DNA of 64,000 bases from Mycobacterium sp. 852002-51961_SCH5331710 (GTDB lineage Bacteria; Actinomycetota; Actinomycetes; Mycobacteriales; Mycobacteriaceae), in NCBI RefSeq assembly GCF_001665535.1, contig NZ_LZSQ01000085.1, forward strand, positions 1-64,000, given 5' to 3'. The notes below the pieces were generated by a model. That model searched no databases, had not been told where the DNA came from, and saw only the letters and a program-made list of their open reading frames with translations. The stretch's first letter is position 1; the number at the start of each line of letters is the position of its first letter. Both the position numbers and the translations under genes were made by a program. Shown one piece after another: positions 1 through 8,854 of the stretch.

Positions 1-19
1 GATGTGTATAAGAGACCAG
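1..19. other. Probable Nextera mosaic-end adapter remnant at contig edge
   Basis: Read on the minus strand, the first 19 bases are CTGGTCTCTTATACACATC. The Tn5/Nextera mosaic end is CTGTCTCTTATACACATC, so they match over the full length with one extra G, and 15 bases are identical without a break. Such a match at the exact edge of a sequence is best explained by untrimmed sequencing adapter. These bases should not be read as genome, and the last codons of the overlapping gene are artificial. Confidence 0.85.
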
Positions 20-1306
20 GAACGTGTTGCCGGGGGCGGGCTCGGGGGCGGCCGGTGCGCCGCCCTGGTGGACGTCCGCGCCCTGCTGGCCGTGGGTCGA
101 CTGCTCGTCGCTGTCGTCGCTGGAGCTGCTTCCGCTACTACTACTGCTGCTGCCGCTGCTGCTGGAGGTCTGCCCGCTGGTTACCTGCGACGAGCTCGGC
201 GAATCGTCGTCGGTGATCGGGATCGGCGGGAAGTTCAGCCGCTCCTCGGGGATGTCCGGCGGCGGCACCGGCGGCTGCCCGTTGATCAGCAGGGGGCCCT
301 TGGCGCTGTTGAGCAGCGTCGACCAGCCGCCGTTGCCCAGCGTCGCGCCGATGCTGCACGACACCTGGCGGCTGCCCGCCGACCAGCTCGGCAGCGAGAT
401 CGTGCTGTAGATCAGCGTCAGCGTGGTGCTGCGCAGCTCGATGGGCGCCAGGTAGGCGTCCGTCATGCGGGTGCACGCGTCTTTGATGAAGCCGTCCTGC
501 TCGGTCTCGGGGGGCAGGCCGCCGGGGAACTTCTCGGCGAGGTTCACCGCACCGGTGACCTCCATCGCGTGCGGCGCCGCACAGTCGACCGGGATGTCGG
601 TGGGCTGGTTCGTCGTCGGGTCGATGCCGAGGCAGGTGCCCGCCGGCCACACCTTGGACTGGTCGACCTCGGCGACCTTGCCCGCAAAGGCCAGCTGCTG
701 ATTGTTCGGGCCCGGCAACTGCAGCCCGCACAACATCCGGCGCTCACCGGACTGGCGCCAAGCCTTGTCGCCCGACCACAGCATGCTCACCGTGAAGCGG
801 CTGTTCGGGTCGAAGCGCGGGCCCAGGTAGTTCTTCACGGCCGTGGAGCACTGCTCCTGGCTGATCTGCTGGATGCGGGTGCTCGACGGCGGCGCGGCCT
901 CCGGCCCGTACTCGCTGCCGGGGAAGGTCCGCATGTCGACCGACTCGGCGACCTCGAACCGGTGCTCCTTGCCGCAGTCGACGATCTCGGCGGCGTCGGG
1001 CGTGCGGTCGGGCCAGTTGAGGCAGTCACCCGCCTTGGCGTGTTCGAACGTCGCGTTGCCCCGCGGGCCGAGAGAGATGGTGCTCGCGGTCAGCCCGCTG
1101 GCGCCCTCGGTCTGCGGCAGGGCGGTGATGAGTCCGGCGATCAGCAACCCGCCCAGCGCGGTCAACACGAGCGCCCGGCGCGTCGGCGTGGCGTGCAGAC
1201 TGGTCCACCACGCCACCCGCTCCGACGCCGGGGTGTCGCCTCGCTGCAGATCGGCGTGTTCGTCCTCGCCGATTGGGCGATCGGGTGCGTCCAACATCTG
1301 CTCCAT
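2..1306 (-). CDS. Septum formation family membrane protein (Rv3835-like), 3' truncated
   Basis: An uninterrupted minus-strand frame runs from ATG at 1306 to the window edge (about 435 codons). The N-terminus (MEQMLDAPDRP) is cytoplasmic and is followed by one membrane helix at about residues 46-65. The extracytoplasmic part has two similar units with paired cysteines (around GDCLNWPD and GTCLGIDP), as in the septum-formation domain family. The C-terminal tail is a low-complexity Ser/Gly stretch followed by Gln, Pro and Ala. Position next to and divergent from serS matches Rv3835 in M. tuberculosis, about 449 residues from memory, so only a few true residues are missing. The last about six codons are adapter. 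The biochemical role is unknown. Confidence 0.8.
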   Translation of the reverse strand, partial: MEQMLDAPDRPIGEDEHADLQRGDTPASERVAWWTSLHATPTRRALVLTALGGLLIAGLITALPQTEGASGLTASTISLGPRGNATFEHAKAGDCLNWPDRTPDAAEIVDCGKEHRFEVAESVDMRTFPGSEYGPEAAPPSSTRIQQISQEQCSTAVKNYLGPRFDPNSRFTVSMLWSGDKAWRQSGERRMLCGLQLPGPNNQQLAFAGKVAEVDQSKVWPAGTCLGIDPTTNQPTDIPVDCAAPHAMEVTGAVNLAEKFPGGLPPETEQDGFIKDACTRMTDAYLAPIELRSTTLTLIYSTISLPSWSAGSRQVSCSIGATLGNGGWSTLLNSAKGPLLINGQPPVPPPDIPEERLNFPPIPITDDDSPSSSQVTSGQTSSSSGSSSSSSGSSSSDDSDEQSTHGQQGADVHQGGAPAAPEPAPGNTFLVSYTH

Positions 1307-1386
1307 TGTGACAGGCGTGTCAGGTGCTGTGACAAGTGATGCAGTTGTAAAGTTATGCGGTTGTGCTGGCCAGGGGGGTGGACCAG

Positions 1387-1392
1387 TAGGGT
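1387..1392 (+). promoter_or_regulatory. -10 element of a leaderless serS promoter
   Basis: TAGGGT fits the mycobacterial TANNNT -10 hexamer. It ends 7 bases before the GTG start of serS, so the transcript would begin at or next to the start codon. No Shine-Dalgarno sequence is seen. Confidence 0.5.
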
Positions 1393-1399
1393 TGCGCCC

Positions 1400-2659
1400 G
1401 TGATCGACCTCAAGCTGCTGCGCGAAAACCCGGATGCGGTCCGTGCCTCGCAACGCGCCCGCGGAGAAGACCCCCGCCTCGTCGACGCGTTGCTCGAGTC
1501 CGACGCCGCCCGCCGGGCGGCGGTGTCGGCGGCCGACAATCTGCGGGCCGAGCAGAAGGCCGCGAGCAAGAAAGTGGGCAAGGCGTCGCCGGACGAGCGG
1601 CCCGCACTGCTCGAGCAGGCCAAGCAGCTCGCCGAGAAGGTCAAGGCCGCCGAGGCCGAACAAGCCGACGCCGCGCGGGCGTTCACCGCGGCCCACATGG
1701 CGTTGTCGAACGTCATCATCGACGGGGTGCCCGCGGGCGGCGAGGACGACTTCGTCGTGCTCGACACCGTCGGCGAGCCGCCACGCCTCGACAACCCGAA
1801 GGATCACGTCGAGATCGGTGAGTCGCTGGGGCTCATCGACCTCGAACGCGGTGCCAAGGTCTCCGGCGCGCGCTTCTACTTCCTCACCGGTGCCGGCGCC
1901 CTGCTGCAGCTGGGCCTGCTCCAACTGGCGGTGAAGCTGGCCACCGCGAACGGCTTCACGCTGATGATTCCGCCGGTGCTGGTGCGCCCCGACGTCATGG
2001 CGGGCACCGGTTTCCTCGGCGCGCACAGCGAAGAGGTCTACCGGATCGAGGCCGACGACCTCTATCTGGTCGGCACCTCGGAGGTCCCGCTCGCCGGCTA
2101 CCACGCCGACGAGATCCTCGACCTGTCCGACGGACCGTTGCGCTATGCGGGCTGGTCGTCCTGCTTCCGGCGCGAAGCGGGCAGCCACGGCAAGGACACC
2201 CGCGGCATCATCCGCGTGCACCAGTTCGACAAGGTCGAGGGCTTCATCTACTGCAAACCCGAGGACGCCGAGGCCGAACACGAGCGCCTGCTGGGCTGGC
2301 AGCGTCAGATGCTGGCCGCGATCGAGGTGCCCTACCGCGTCATCGACATCGCCGCGGGCGACCTCGGATCGTCTGCGGCACGCAAATTCGATTGCGAGGC
2401 TTGGGTTCCCACGCAGCAGACCTACCGCGAGCTCACCTCGACGTCGAACTGCACGACGTTCCAGGCGCGCCGCCTCGCCGTGCGGTACCGCGACGAGAAC
2501 GGCCGCCCGCAGACCGCCGCGACGCTCAACGGAACCTTCGCCACGACGCGGTGGCTGGTGGCGATTCTGGAGAACCACCAGCAGCCCGACGGCAGCGTGC
2601 GGGTGCCTGCCGCATTGGTCCCCTACGTCGGCACGGATCTGCTGACGTCCGCCAAGTAG
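1400..2659 (+). CDS. serS: Seryl-tRNA synthetase
   Basis: Charges tRNA-Ser with serine in the cytoplasm. The protein is 419 residues, the usual mycobacterial length, when started at GTG 1400 ([17 protein letters not shown]). The N-terminal coiled-coil tRNA-binding arm covers about residues 30-105. The class II catalytic core follows, with the motif 2 region around [15 protein letters not shown] and a motif 3 region near [17 protein letters not shown]. Longer in-frame starts upstream would add residues unlike the family, and the -10 element 7 bases upstream supports this start. It is divergent from the septum-formation gene. Confidence 0.97.
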   Translation: MIDLKLLRENPDAVRASQRARGEDPRLVDALLESDAARRAAVSAADNLRAEQKAASKKVGKASPDERPALLEQAKQLAEKVKAAEAEQADAARAFTAAHMALSNVIIDGVPAGGEDDFVVLDTVGEPPRLDNPKDHVEIGESLGLIDLERGAKVSGARFYFLTGAGALLQLGLLQLAVKLATANGFTLMIPPVLVRPDVMAGTGFLGAHSEEVYRIEADDLYLVGTSEVPLAGYHADEILDLSDGPLRYAGWSSCFRREAGSHGKDTRGIIRVHQFDKVEGFIYCKPEDAEAEHERLLGWQRQMLAAIEVPYRVIDIAAGDLGSSAARKFDCEAWVPTQQTYRELTSTSNCTTFQARRLAVRYRDENGRPQTAATLNGTFATTRWLVAILENHQQPDGSVRVPAALVPYVGTDLLTSAK

Positions 2660-2736
2660 TCGCCGCGCCGGAGCCGGGTGTTTCGCGTGCCTTCACAGGG
2701 GTAAAGCGATCGCATCCCGACTCTAGGAGGCACGCC

Positions 2737-3888
2737 GTGAAGGCGATGGTTTACCGCGGCCCGTACAAGGTACGGGTGGAAGAAAAAGACGTTCCGCCGA
2801 TCGAGCATCCGAACGACGCGATCGTGCGGGTGACACTCGCGGCCATCTGCGGTTCGGACCTGCACCTCTACCACGGCATGATGCCCGACACCCGGGTCGG
2901 AATGACCTTCGGCCACGAGTTCATCGGTGTCGTCGAGCAGGTCGGCTCGTCGGTGCAGAACCTCAAGGTCGGCGACCGAGTCATGGTGCCGTTCAACATC
3001 TTCTGCGGTTCCTGCTACTTCTGCGCCCGCGGACTGTACTCCAATTGCCACAACGTCAACCCGAACGCGACGGCCGTCGGCGGGATCTACGGCTACTCGC
3101 ACACCTGCGGCGGCTACGACGGCGGGCAGGCGGAGTTCGTTCGGGTGCCGTTCGCGGACGTGGGCCCGGCAATCATCCCGGAGTGGATGACGGACGAGGA
3201 CGCGCTGATGTGCACCGACGCGCTGGCCACCGGCTACTTCGGCGCGCAACTCGGCGACATCGTCGAGGGCGACGTCGTAGCCGTGTTCGGGGCCGGACCG
3301 GTCGGCCTGTACGCCGCTAAGTCCGCGTGGCTGATGGGGGCGGGCCGGGTCATCGTCGTCGACCACCTCGAGTACCGGCTGGAGAAGGCCCGCACCTTCG
3401 CGCACGCGGAGACCATCAACTTCGCCGAATGCGATGACATCGTCGTCGAAATGAAGAAGACCACCGGCTATCTCGGCGCCGACGTCGCGATCGACGCGGT
3501 GGGCGCCGAGGCCGACGGCAACCTGCTGCAGCACGTGACCGCTGCCAAGCTCAAGCTGCAGGGCGGTTCGCCGGTTGCGCTGAACTGGGCGATCGACGGC
3601 GTCCGCAAGGGCGGCACGATCTCGGTGATGGGCGCCTATGGACCGATCTTCTCCGCGGTCAAGTTCGGCGACGCGCTGAACAAGGGGTTGACGCTGCGGA
3701 TGAACCAGTGCCCGGTCAAGCGGCAGTGGCCCCGGTTGTTCTCGCACATCCAGAACGGCTATCTCAAGCCCAATGACATTGTGACACATCGTATCCCGCT
3801 CGAGCACATCGCCGAGGGATACCACATCTTCTCCGCCAAGCTCGACGACTGCATCAAGCCGGTCATCGTGCCCACCGCCGCCGCCTGA
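2737..3888 (+). CDS. Zinc-dependent alcohol dehydrogenase, formaldehyde-dehydrogenase-like
   Basis: Medium-chain dehydrogenase of 383 residues, started at GTG 2737 six bases after a strong AGGAGG. The catalytic zinc ligands are visible in CGSDLH (Cys) and GHE (His-Glu). A structural zinc loop has spaced cysteines (FCGSCYFCARGLYSNC). The nucleotide-binding glycine motif is GAGPVGL. The insertions around GGIYGYSH and the YFGAQLG segment resemble the glutathione-independent formaldehyde dehydrogenase and threonine dehydrogenase branch. The physiological substrate cannot be told from sequence. The next gene starts 11 bases downstream and is probably cotranscribed. Confidence 0.88.
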   Translation: MKAMVYRGPYKVRVEEKDVPPIEHPNDAIVRVTLAAICGSDLHLYHGMMPDTRVGMTFGHEFIGVVEQVGSSVQNLKVGDRVMVPFNIFCGSCYFCARGLYSNCHNVNPNATAVGGIYGYSHTCGGYDGGQAEFVRVPFADVGPAIIPEWMTDEDALMCTDALATGYFGAQLGDIVEGDVVAVFGAGPVGLYAAKSAWLMGAGRVIVVDHLEYRLEKARTFAHAETINFAECDDIVVEMKKTTGYLGADVAIDAVGAEADGNLLQHVTAAKLKLQGGSPVALNWAIDGVRKGGTISVMGAYGPIFSAVKFGDALNKGLTLRMNQCPVKRQWPRLFSHIQNGYLKPNDIVTHRIPLEHIAEGYHIFSAKLDDCIKPVIVPTAAA

Positions 3889-3899
3889 AGGGGATCATC

Positions 3900-4463
3900 A
3901 TGACCTACACCGCCGACCATCCACCCGTTCCGACCTCCGACGATCTGCGGGCGCGCATCCCGGGTTGGGGCGCCGACCTCGACCCGGCGGACCGGCCGTC
4001 GGTGCCGAAGCTCAAGGCGATGGACACCGGCGCCCGCTGGGACTTCCCCGAGCGCCAGCCCGAGAAGTGGCCCCGCGAGCGCTCCATCGAACATCAGTTC
4101 CTGACACCGGTTTTCGGCACGTCGACGCCGCCGCGCGGACTCTCGGGCGCGATCCGGCGCTACTCCTACCGCAAGTACAGCGAGGGCCGCGCCGCGCACT
4201 GGCTGCTGCTGATTCTGGCCGACCGCGTCGACGCCGTCGAGCACCATCTTCAGTCGCTGGTCAGCCTGCGCCCCGACAACCCGATCACCGAGACCGGCGT
4301 CAAGACCGAGTTCACCCACAACGGCCTGGCCGCTCGCGCGAAAAGCAAACGGGCCGATGCCAATCACATGTGGTTGGACCCAGTGCTTGTGGCCGGTCCG
4401 TGGGTGGCGACGGCAGGAGTGGGGCTGCTGGCCGCGCGGCGGCTGCGGCGAAGCGGTCGTTAG
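3900..4463 (+). CDS. Conserved hypothetical protein paired with the alcohol dehydrogenase
   Basis: 187 residues with no recognised domain. The N-terminal two thirds is soluble and rich in Pro, Arg and Trp (LRARIPGWGADLDPADRPS). A hydrophobic segment (WLLLILADRVDAVEHHL) lies in the middle, and a final short membrane-like stretch near VATAGVGLLAARRL ends with basic residues, suggesting membrane association. It starts 11 bases after the dehydrogenase stop, so the two probably form an operon. Its stop overlaps the stop of the convergent gene by three bases. Confidence 0.7.
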   Translation: MTYTADHPPVPTSDDLRARIPGWGADLDPADRPSVPKLKAMDTGARWDFPERQPEKWPRERSIEHQFLTPVFGTSTPPRGLSGAIRRYSYRKYSEGRAAHWLLLILADRVDAVEHHLQSLVSLRPDNPITETGVKTEFTHNGLAARAKSKRADANHMWLDPVLVAGPWVATAGVGLLAARRLRRSGR

Positions 4464-4792
4464 TCCTTGAGCAGTTCGTCGAGCACCTCGATGAACTGGT
4501 CGGGGTGCTCGGGGGTGAACGCCGGGCGCCAGCGGTTGCCGTCCACATCGAGGGTGACGAGGGTGGCTTTCAGCGGGCGTCGCACATCCAGTGGCAGCCA
4601 GCGCTGCAGATCCGAACTGCCCCAGAAGCGGTAGCGGTGCATCCAGTTCAACGGTGAGGCCGTGTATCCGCGGATTGCGCGCAGCGGAATGATCTTCGAT
4701 GTGCCCGACGGGAAGTGGTAGCGGCGCAGCGTGACCGCCTCCCGGTCCACCTGGATCATGCCGTCGTCGTAAAGCTGTTGCGGGGCACTCAC
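4460..4792 (-). CDS. Small conserved hypothetical protein
   Basis: 110 residues, no recognised catalytic motif. The pattern of short strands (VTLRRYHFPSGTSKIIPL) ending in an acidic helix (FIEVLDELLKD) would fit a small PH-like beta fold, which is inference only. The GTG start overlaps the stop of the Rieske protein by four bases (GTGA), so it is translationally coupled to that gene and probably works with it. The stop overlaps that of the convergent plus-strand gene. Confidence 0.7.
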   Translation of the reverse strand: MSAPQQLYDDGMIQVDREAVTLRRYHFPSGTSKIIPLRAIRGYTASPLNWMHRYRFWGSSDLQRWLPLDVRRPLKATLVTLDVDGNRWRPAFTPEHPDQFIEVLDELLKD

Positions 4793-6339
4793 TTCCGTTC
4801 ACTCCGGAGTTCGTGCCCCTTGGTGGTCAGGCAGCGGCCGTTCTGCAGGTTCCACTGCCACCCGTGCAGATTGCAGGTCAGTGTCGAGCCCTCGACCACG
4901 CCGAACTTCGACAGGTCGGCCTTCAGATGCGGGCAGCGCCGCTGAATCTCCCAGCCGTCCAACGTGATCGAGGCGGTGTCGTCGTGGGCCTCGGCGAACC
5001 AGCCGTCGGCGTAGGCGATCCGCTCGTCGGTCAGGCACTTGAAGAAGGTGTAGAGGTATTCGTTGTACCCGCCGACCCGCCACGCCCGGAACCGGGTGGA
5101 CAGGAAGATGGTGTTGACCCAATCCGGTTCGTTGTCACGGAGAACGGTGCGCACCAGCTCGGGCGGGATCGCGAAGCCGTAGCGGAACTTCTCCTCGGGA
5201 ATCGGCTCACGCACAACCCGTTTCGGAAAGTCGAGTACCACCGTCTCGGCGCCGAGCCGCAGCTCGACCGGGTAGCCGATGCCGTCGCAGATCTGGTCGC
5301 TCTGGATCATGATCGGTTCGAAGGCGGTGCGCAACGGCTCCAGCAGCGACTCGCCCGCCGCATCGGCCCAGCTCGACTTCTCCGCGGCCAGCACCGGCGC
5401 CATCCGCTCGGCATAGTCGGCGATGTAGTCGGCCTTGCCGCTGGTGAAGATCGATTCCACCTCGTCGTCGGGCCGCGGGTGCGTCAGCGAATCCAATTGT
5501 GAGCCGGTGAAAGTCGCGGTCGATCCGGGGATCATCAGCAGCCCGCCGTCGTGGCCGTGCGTGCGCATCTGGTCCAGGAACACCACCTGGTCGGGGAAGA
5601 TGTTGGCCGGATCCCCGTGGTCGTCGTTGAGGTCGCGCAGCTCGGGGTCGAGGAAGCAGGGCGGACCCGCGGACGGGATGACCCACGTGGCGCCCACCTG
5701 GGCGATGTACTGCCGGCACCGGTCCATCTGGCGCTGACGCTTCTGCACGCCGAACGCCTCCTTGGCGCGCGCGGGCATGTCGTAGACCATCGGATACCAG
5801 ATGGCGCCGGAGTACTGCAGCATGTGGACGTCGACGTGGCCGAAGTCGGCGTGCACCACGTCGAGGTCGACGGGGCGTGCGTCGTTCATGTTGAACGCGA
5901 CCGTTTCACCGTCGTCGACGACGAGGCCCGAGTCGCCGATCGGGCCGTCCGCGGGGGCGCGCAGCGCGATGATCATCACACCGAGGTCGCCCTCGGGGCC
6001 CGACACCGTGTGGCGCACCGAGTCAGTGGTCTCGAAGAACCGGTGGAACCCCAGCTTCTCGAGCTCGCGGCGTAGATCGGGCACCGGGTAGTCCGGCAGC
6101 AGCACCATCGCGTCCTTGTTGACGTGCTCGCGCAGCAGTTTCGGGTCGAAGTGATCGCGGTGCAGATGCGAGACGTACAGGTAGTCGCAGTCGCCGAGCG
6201 CATCCCAGTCCAGCCCGCTGTTGTCGGGGAACGGGAACCACGACGCGAAATACGCCGGGTTGACCCAGGGATCACACAGGATGCTCCCGGCCGCGGTGTC
6301 GATGCGGAATCCCGCGTGGCCGATGCTGGTGACCTGCAC
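4789..6339 (-). CDS. Metallo-beta-lactamase fold / Rieske [2Fe-2S] fusion protein (Rv3818-like)
   Basis: 516 residues, the length recalled for Rv3818. The N-terminal half is a UlaG-like metallo-beta-lactamase domain with HLHRDH at residues 58-63. The C-terminus carries a Rieske iron-sulfur site, Cys469-x-His471 and Cys489-x-x-His492. Together they suggest a two-domain metalloenzyme with an electron-transfer module; this combination recalls CMP-Neu5Ac hydroxylase. The substrate is unknown. GTG start at 6339 follows an AGGAAGGG ribosome site. It is coupled to the 110-residue gene downstream. Confidence 0.82.
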   Translation of the reverse strand: MQVTSIGHAGFRIDTAAGSILCDPWVNPAYFASWFPFPDNSGLDWDALGDCDYLYVSHLHRDHFDPKLLREHVNKDAMVLLPDYPVPDLRRELEKLGFHRFFETTDSVRHTVSGPEGDLGVMIIALRAPADGPIGDSGLVVDDGETVAFNMNDARPVDLDVVHADFGHVDVHMLQYSGAIWYPMVYDMPARAKEAFGVQKRQRQMDRCRQYIAQVGATWVIPSAGPPCFLDPELRDLNDDHGDPANIFPDQVVFLDQMRTHGHDGGLLMIPGSTATFTGSQLDSLTHPRPDDEVESIFTSGKADYIADYAERMAPVLAAEKSSWADAAGESLLEPLRTAFEPIMIQSDQICDGIGYPVELRLGAETVVLDFPKRVVREPIPEEKFRYGFAIPPELVRTVLRDNEPDWVNTIFLSTRFRAWRVGGYNEYLYTFFKCLTDERIAYADGWFAEAHDDTASITLDGWEIQRRCPHLKADLSKFGVVEGSTLTCNLHGWQWNLQNGRCLTTKGHELRSERK

Positions 6340-6488
6340 GAATACCCTTCCTGCGAATGTGGTTCCCGCGGCGAGTCTATCCCGCCGACCGACCCTCCTC
6401 GTGCCACGCGCGACACACCCCTACGGCGCGCGCCTGCGCCCCACGGCGCGGGTTGTCGGCACCGGTTCGGCGGACGCGGCCGCGCGAC

Positions 6489-6494
6489 TAGGCT
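6489..6494 (+). promoter_or_regulatory. -10 element of a leaderless promoter
   Basis: TAGGCT, seven bases before the GTG start at 6502, has the TANNNT form. No ribosome site is present, consistent with a leaderless transcript for the acyltransferase. Confidence 0.45.
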
Positions 6495-6501
6495 GCCTGA
6501 T

Positions 6502-7278
6502 GTGGAACCCGTATACGGCACCGTCATTCAGCTCGCGCGGCTGATCTGGCGCGTGCAGGGGCTCAAGTTCACCGTCACCGGTGTGGAGAACCTGCCCACC
6601 ACAGGCGGCGCTGTCGTCGCCATCAACCACACGAGTTATTTCGACTTCACCTTCGCCGGGCTGCCCGCCTACCGGCAGGGCCTGGGGCGCAAGGTCCGCT
6701 TCATGGCGAAGAAGGAGGTCTTCGACAACAAGATCTCCGGTCCCATCATGCGCAGTCTGCGGCACATCGAGGTGGACCGCGACAGCGGCGCCGACTCGTT
6801 CTCCCAGGCCTGTCTCAAGCTCAAGGAAGGCGAACTGGTCGGCGTCTATCCCGAGGCCACCATCAGCCGCAGCTTCGAGATCAAGGAGTTCAAGTCCGGA
6901 GCCGCCCGCATGGCGATCGCTGCGGGTGTGCCGATCGTTCCGCACGTCGTGTGGGGGGCGCAGCGGATCTGGACCAAGGGCCACCCGAAGAAGATGTGGC
7001 GACCTAAGGTGCCGATCTCGGTCGCGGTCGGCGAGCCGATCGAGCCGACGCTGCCCGCGGCGGACCTGACGGCGCTGCTGCACTCGCGGATGCAGCACCT
7101 GCTGGAGCGGGTGCAGGACGAGTACGGCCCGCACCCCGCCGGCGAGTTCTGGGTGCCGCACCGGCTGGGCGGGGGCGCGCCGACGCTCGCCGAGGCCAAC
7201 CGCATGGACGCCGAGGAGGCGGCCGAGAAGGCCGCGCGGCGCGCCCAACGTCCCGATCCCAGCGGGGCACCGGGGTAG
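6502..7278 (+). CDS. Lysophospholipid (1-acylglycerol-3-phosphate) acyltransferase, first of a tandem pair
   Basis: 258-residue PlsC-family acyltransferase expected at the inner face of the membrane, acylating lysophosphatidate or a related lysolipid. The HX4D catalytic motif is NHTSYFD and the second conserved block is YPEATISRSFE in place of the usual PEGTRS. The N-terminal hydrophobic helix contains LARLIWRVQGLKF. GTG 6502 is chosen because the ATG two bases earlier is out of frame and this length matches Rv3816c. The next acyltransferase begins five bases after its stop. Confidence 0.88.
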   Translation: MEPVYGTVIQLARLIWRVQGLKFTVTGVENLPTTGGAVVAINHTSYFDFTFAGLPAYRQGLGRKVRFMAKKEVFDNKISGPIMRSLRHIEVDRDSGADSFSQACLKLKEGELVGVYPEATISRSFEIKEFKSGAARMAIAAGVPIVPHVVWGAQRIWTKGHPKKMWRPKVPISVAVGEPIEPTLPAADLTALLHSRMQHLLERVQDEYGPHPAGEFWVPHRLGGGAPTLAEANRMDAEEAAEKAARRAQRPDPSGAPG

Positions 7279-7283
7279 CGCTC

Positions 7284-8039
7284 ATGGAGCCCGTCTTCTA
7301 TTCGCTCGAGGTTCTGGTCAAGGCGGCGGTCCGGATCGACGGACTCAAGATCACCTACCGCGGACTGGAGAACATCCCCGCCAGCGGCGGCGCGGTGATC
7401 GCAATCAACCACACGAGCTACGTCGACTGGTTGCCCGCCGCTCTGGCGGTGCACTACCGCAAGCGGCGCCTGCGTTTCATGATCAAACAGGAGATGCAGG
7501 AAGTGAAGGTCATCAACTTCCTGATCCGCCACACGGGCACGATCCCGGTGGATCGCCACGCGGGCGCCGGGGCGTACGCGGTCGCGGTGGAACGCCTGCG
7601 CGCCGGCGAGCTCGTCGGCGTGTATCCGGAGGCCACCATCAGCCGCAGCTTCGAGCTCAAGGATTTCAAGACCGGAGCCGCGCGCATGGCCCGCGACGCC
7701 GACGTGCCGATCGTCCCGCTCATCGTCTGGGGCTCGCAGCGGGTCTGGACCAAGGACCATCCCCGCCACCTCGGCCGCACCAAGATTCCGATCACGGTGC
7801 AGGTGGGTAACCCCATACGGGCCGGCGAGACGATGGAGCAGACATTGCATGACCTGCGTTCGGCGATGACCGAACAGCTGCACGAGGCGCAGCGCGACTA
7901 CCCGCACCCGCAAGGGGCGTACTGGGTGCCGCGCCGCCTGGGCGGCTCGGCGCCGACGCTGGACGAGGCGAAGGCGCTCGATGAGGCGGAACTGGCCGAG
8001 CGCGCCCGCAAGCGTGCGCTGCGCGAGGCGAAGCGATGA
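7284..8039 (+). CDS. Lysophospholipid acyltransferase, second of a tandem pair
   Basis: 251 residues, closely similar to the preceding gene and equal in length to Rv3815c. It has the PlsC HX4D motif (NHTSYVD), the YPEATISRSFE block and a matching C-terminal WVPRRLGG segment, so the two genes are a tandem duplication. Which lysolipid each uses is not visible. Its stop overlaps the start of the next gene (ATGA), pointing to one operon of three genes. Confidence 0.88.
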   Translation: MEPVFYSLEVLVKAAVRIDGLKITYRGLENIPASGGAVIAINHTSYVDWLPAALAVHYRKRRLRFMIKQEMQEVKVINFLIRHTGTIPVDRHAGAGAYAVAVERLRAGELVGVYPEATISRSFELKDFKTGAARMARDADVPIVPLIVWGSQRVWTKDHPRHLGRTKIPITVQVGNPIRAGETMEQTLHDLRSAMTEQLHEAQRDYPHPQGAYWVPRRLGGSAPTLDEAKALDEAELAERARKRALREAKR

Positions 8040-8851
8040 CCTTGCCTCTGCTGATCGCCTCCGATGTGGACGGCACGCTGCTCGACGACGACGAGAAGGT
8101 CTCGCCGCGCACGAAGGCCGTGGTGACCGCCGCGGTGGAGGCGGGGACGAAGTTCGTGCTCGCCACGGGGCGTCCGCCGCGATGGGTGCAGCCGGTCGTC
8201 GACGCGTTGGGGTTCGCCCCGATGGCGGTGTGCGCCAACGGTGCCGTGCTCTACGACCCGGCGACCGACCGCATCGTCTCCGCGCACACGCTGAGCGCCG
8301 ATCTGCTCGGTGAGCTCGCCGACATCGCCACGCGGGTCATCCCTGGCGCGGGCCTGGCCGTCGAGCGGGTGGGCCGCAGCGCCCACGACGCCGCGACCCC
8401 GCAGTTCGTCAGCTCACCCGGCTACGAACACGCGTGGCTCAACCCCGACAACACCGAGGTGTCGCTCGCGGACCTGCTCAGCGCGCCCGCGATCAAACTG
8501 CTCGTCCGCAAGGCCGGTGCGCGCAGCGCCGACATGGCCGCCGCGCTCGCCGAACATGTTGCGGGCATTGGGGATATCACCTATTCGACCAACAACGGCC
8601 TTGTCGAGGTGATGCCGTCGGGCATCAGCAAGGCCACCGGTGTGGCCGACGTGGCCCGGCCGCTGGGCATCTCCGCCGAGGAGGTCGTCACGTTCGGCGA
8701 TATGCCCAATGACGTGCCGATGCTCGAATGGGCGGGGCTGGGCGTCGCGATGGGCCACGCCCATCCGGAGGCGCTGGAGGCGGCCGACGAGGTCACCTCG
8801 ACCAACAACGACGACGGTGTCGCACGCGTGCTCGAGCGATGGTGGATGTAG
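8036..8851 (+). CDS. HAD-superfamily phosphatase, Cof type (Rv3813c-like)
   Basis: 271 residues. Catalytic nucleophile motif DVDGTLL near the N-terminus (Asp10, Asp12), conserved Thr in ATGRPP, Lys in AIKLLVRK, and the metal-binding FGDMPNDVPML near the end. The large central cap makes it a Cof (class IIB) sugar- or cofactor-phosphate hydrolase. The start overlaps the acyltransferase stop by four bases. The substrate is unknown. Its stop lies three bases from that of the convergent amidase gene. Confidence 0.88.
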   Translation: MTLPLLIASDVDGTLLDDDEKVSPRTKAVVTAAVEAGTKFVLATGRPPRWVQPVVDALGFAPMAVCANGAVLYDPATDRIVSAHTLSADLLGELADIATRVIPGAGLAVERVGRSAHDAATPQFVSSPGYEHAWLNPDNTEVSLADLLSAPAIKLLVRKAGARSADMAAALAEHVAGIGDITYSTNNGLVEVMPSGISKATGVADVARPLGISAEEVVTFGDMPNDVPMLEWAGLGVAMGHAHPEALEAADEVTSTNNDDGVARVLERWWM

Positions 8852-8854
8852 CTC

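Noticed and set aside
130..180. CTG/CTA triplet-like microsatellite near the left end
   Set aside because: It is the serine codon run of the poly-Ser tail of the septum-formation protein.
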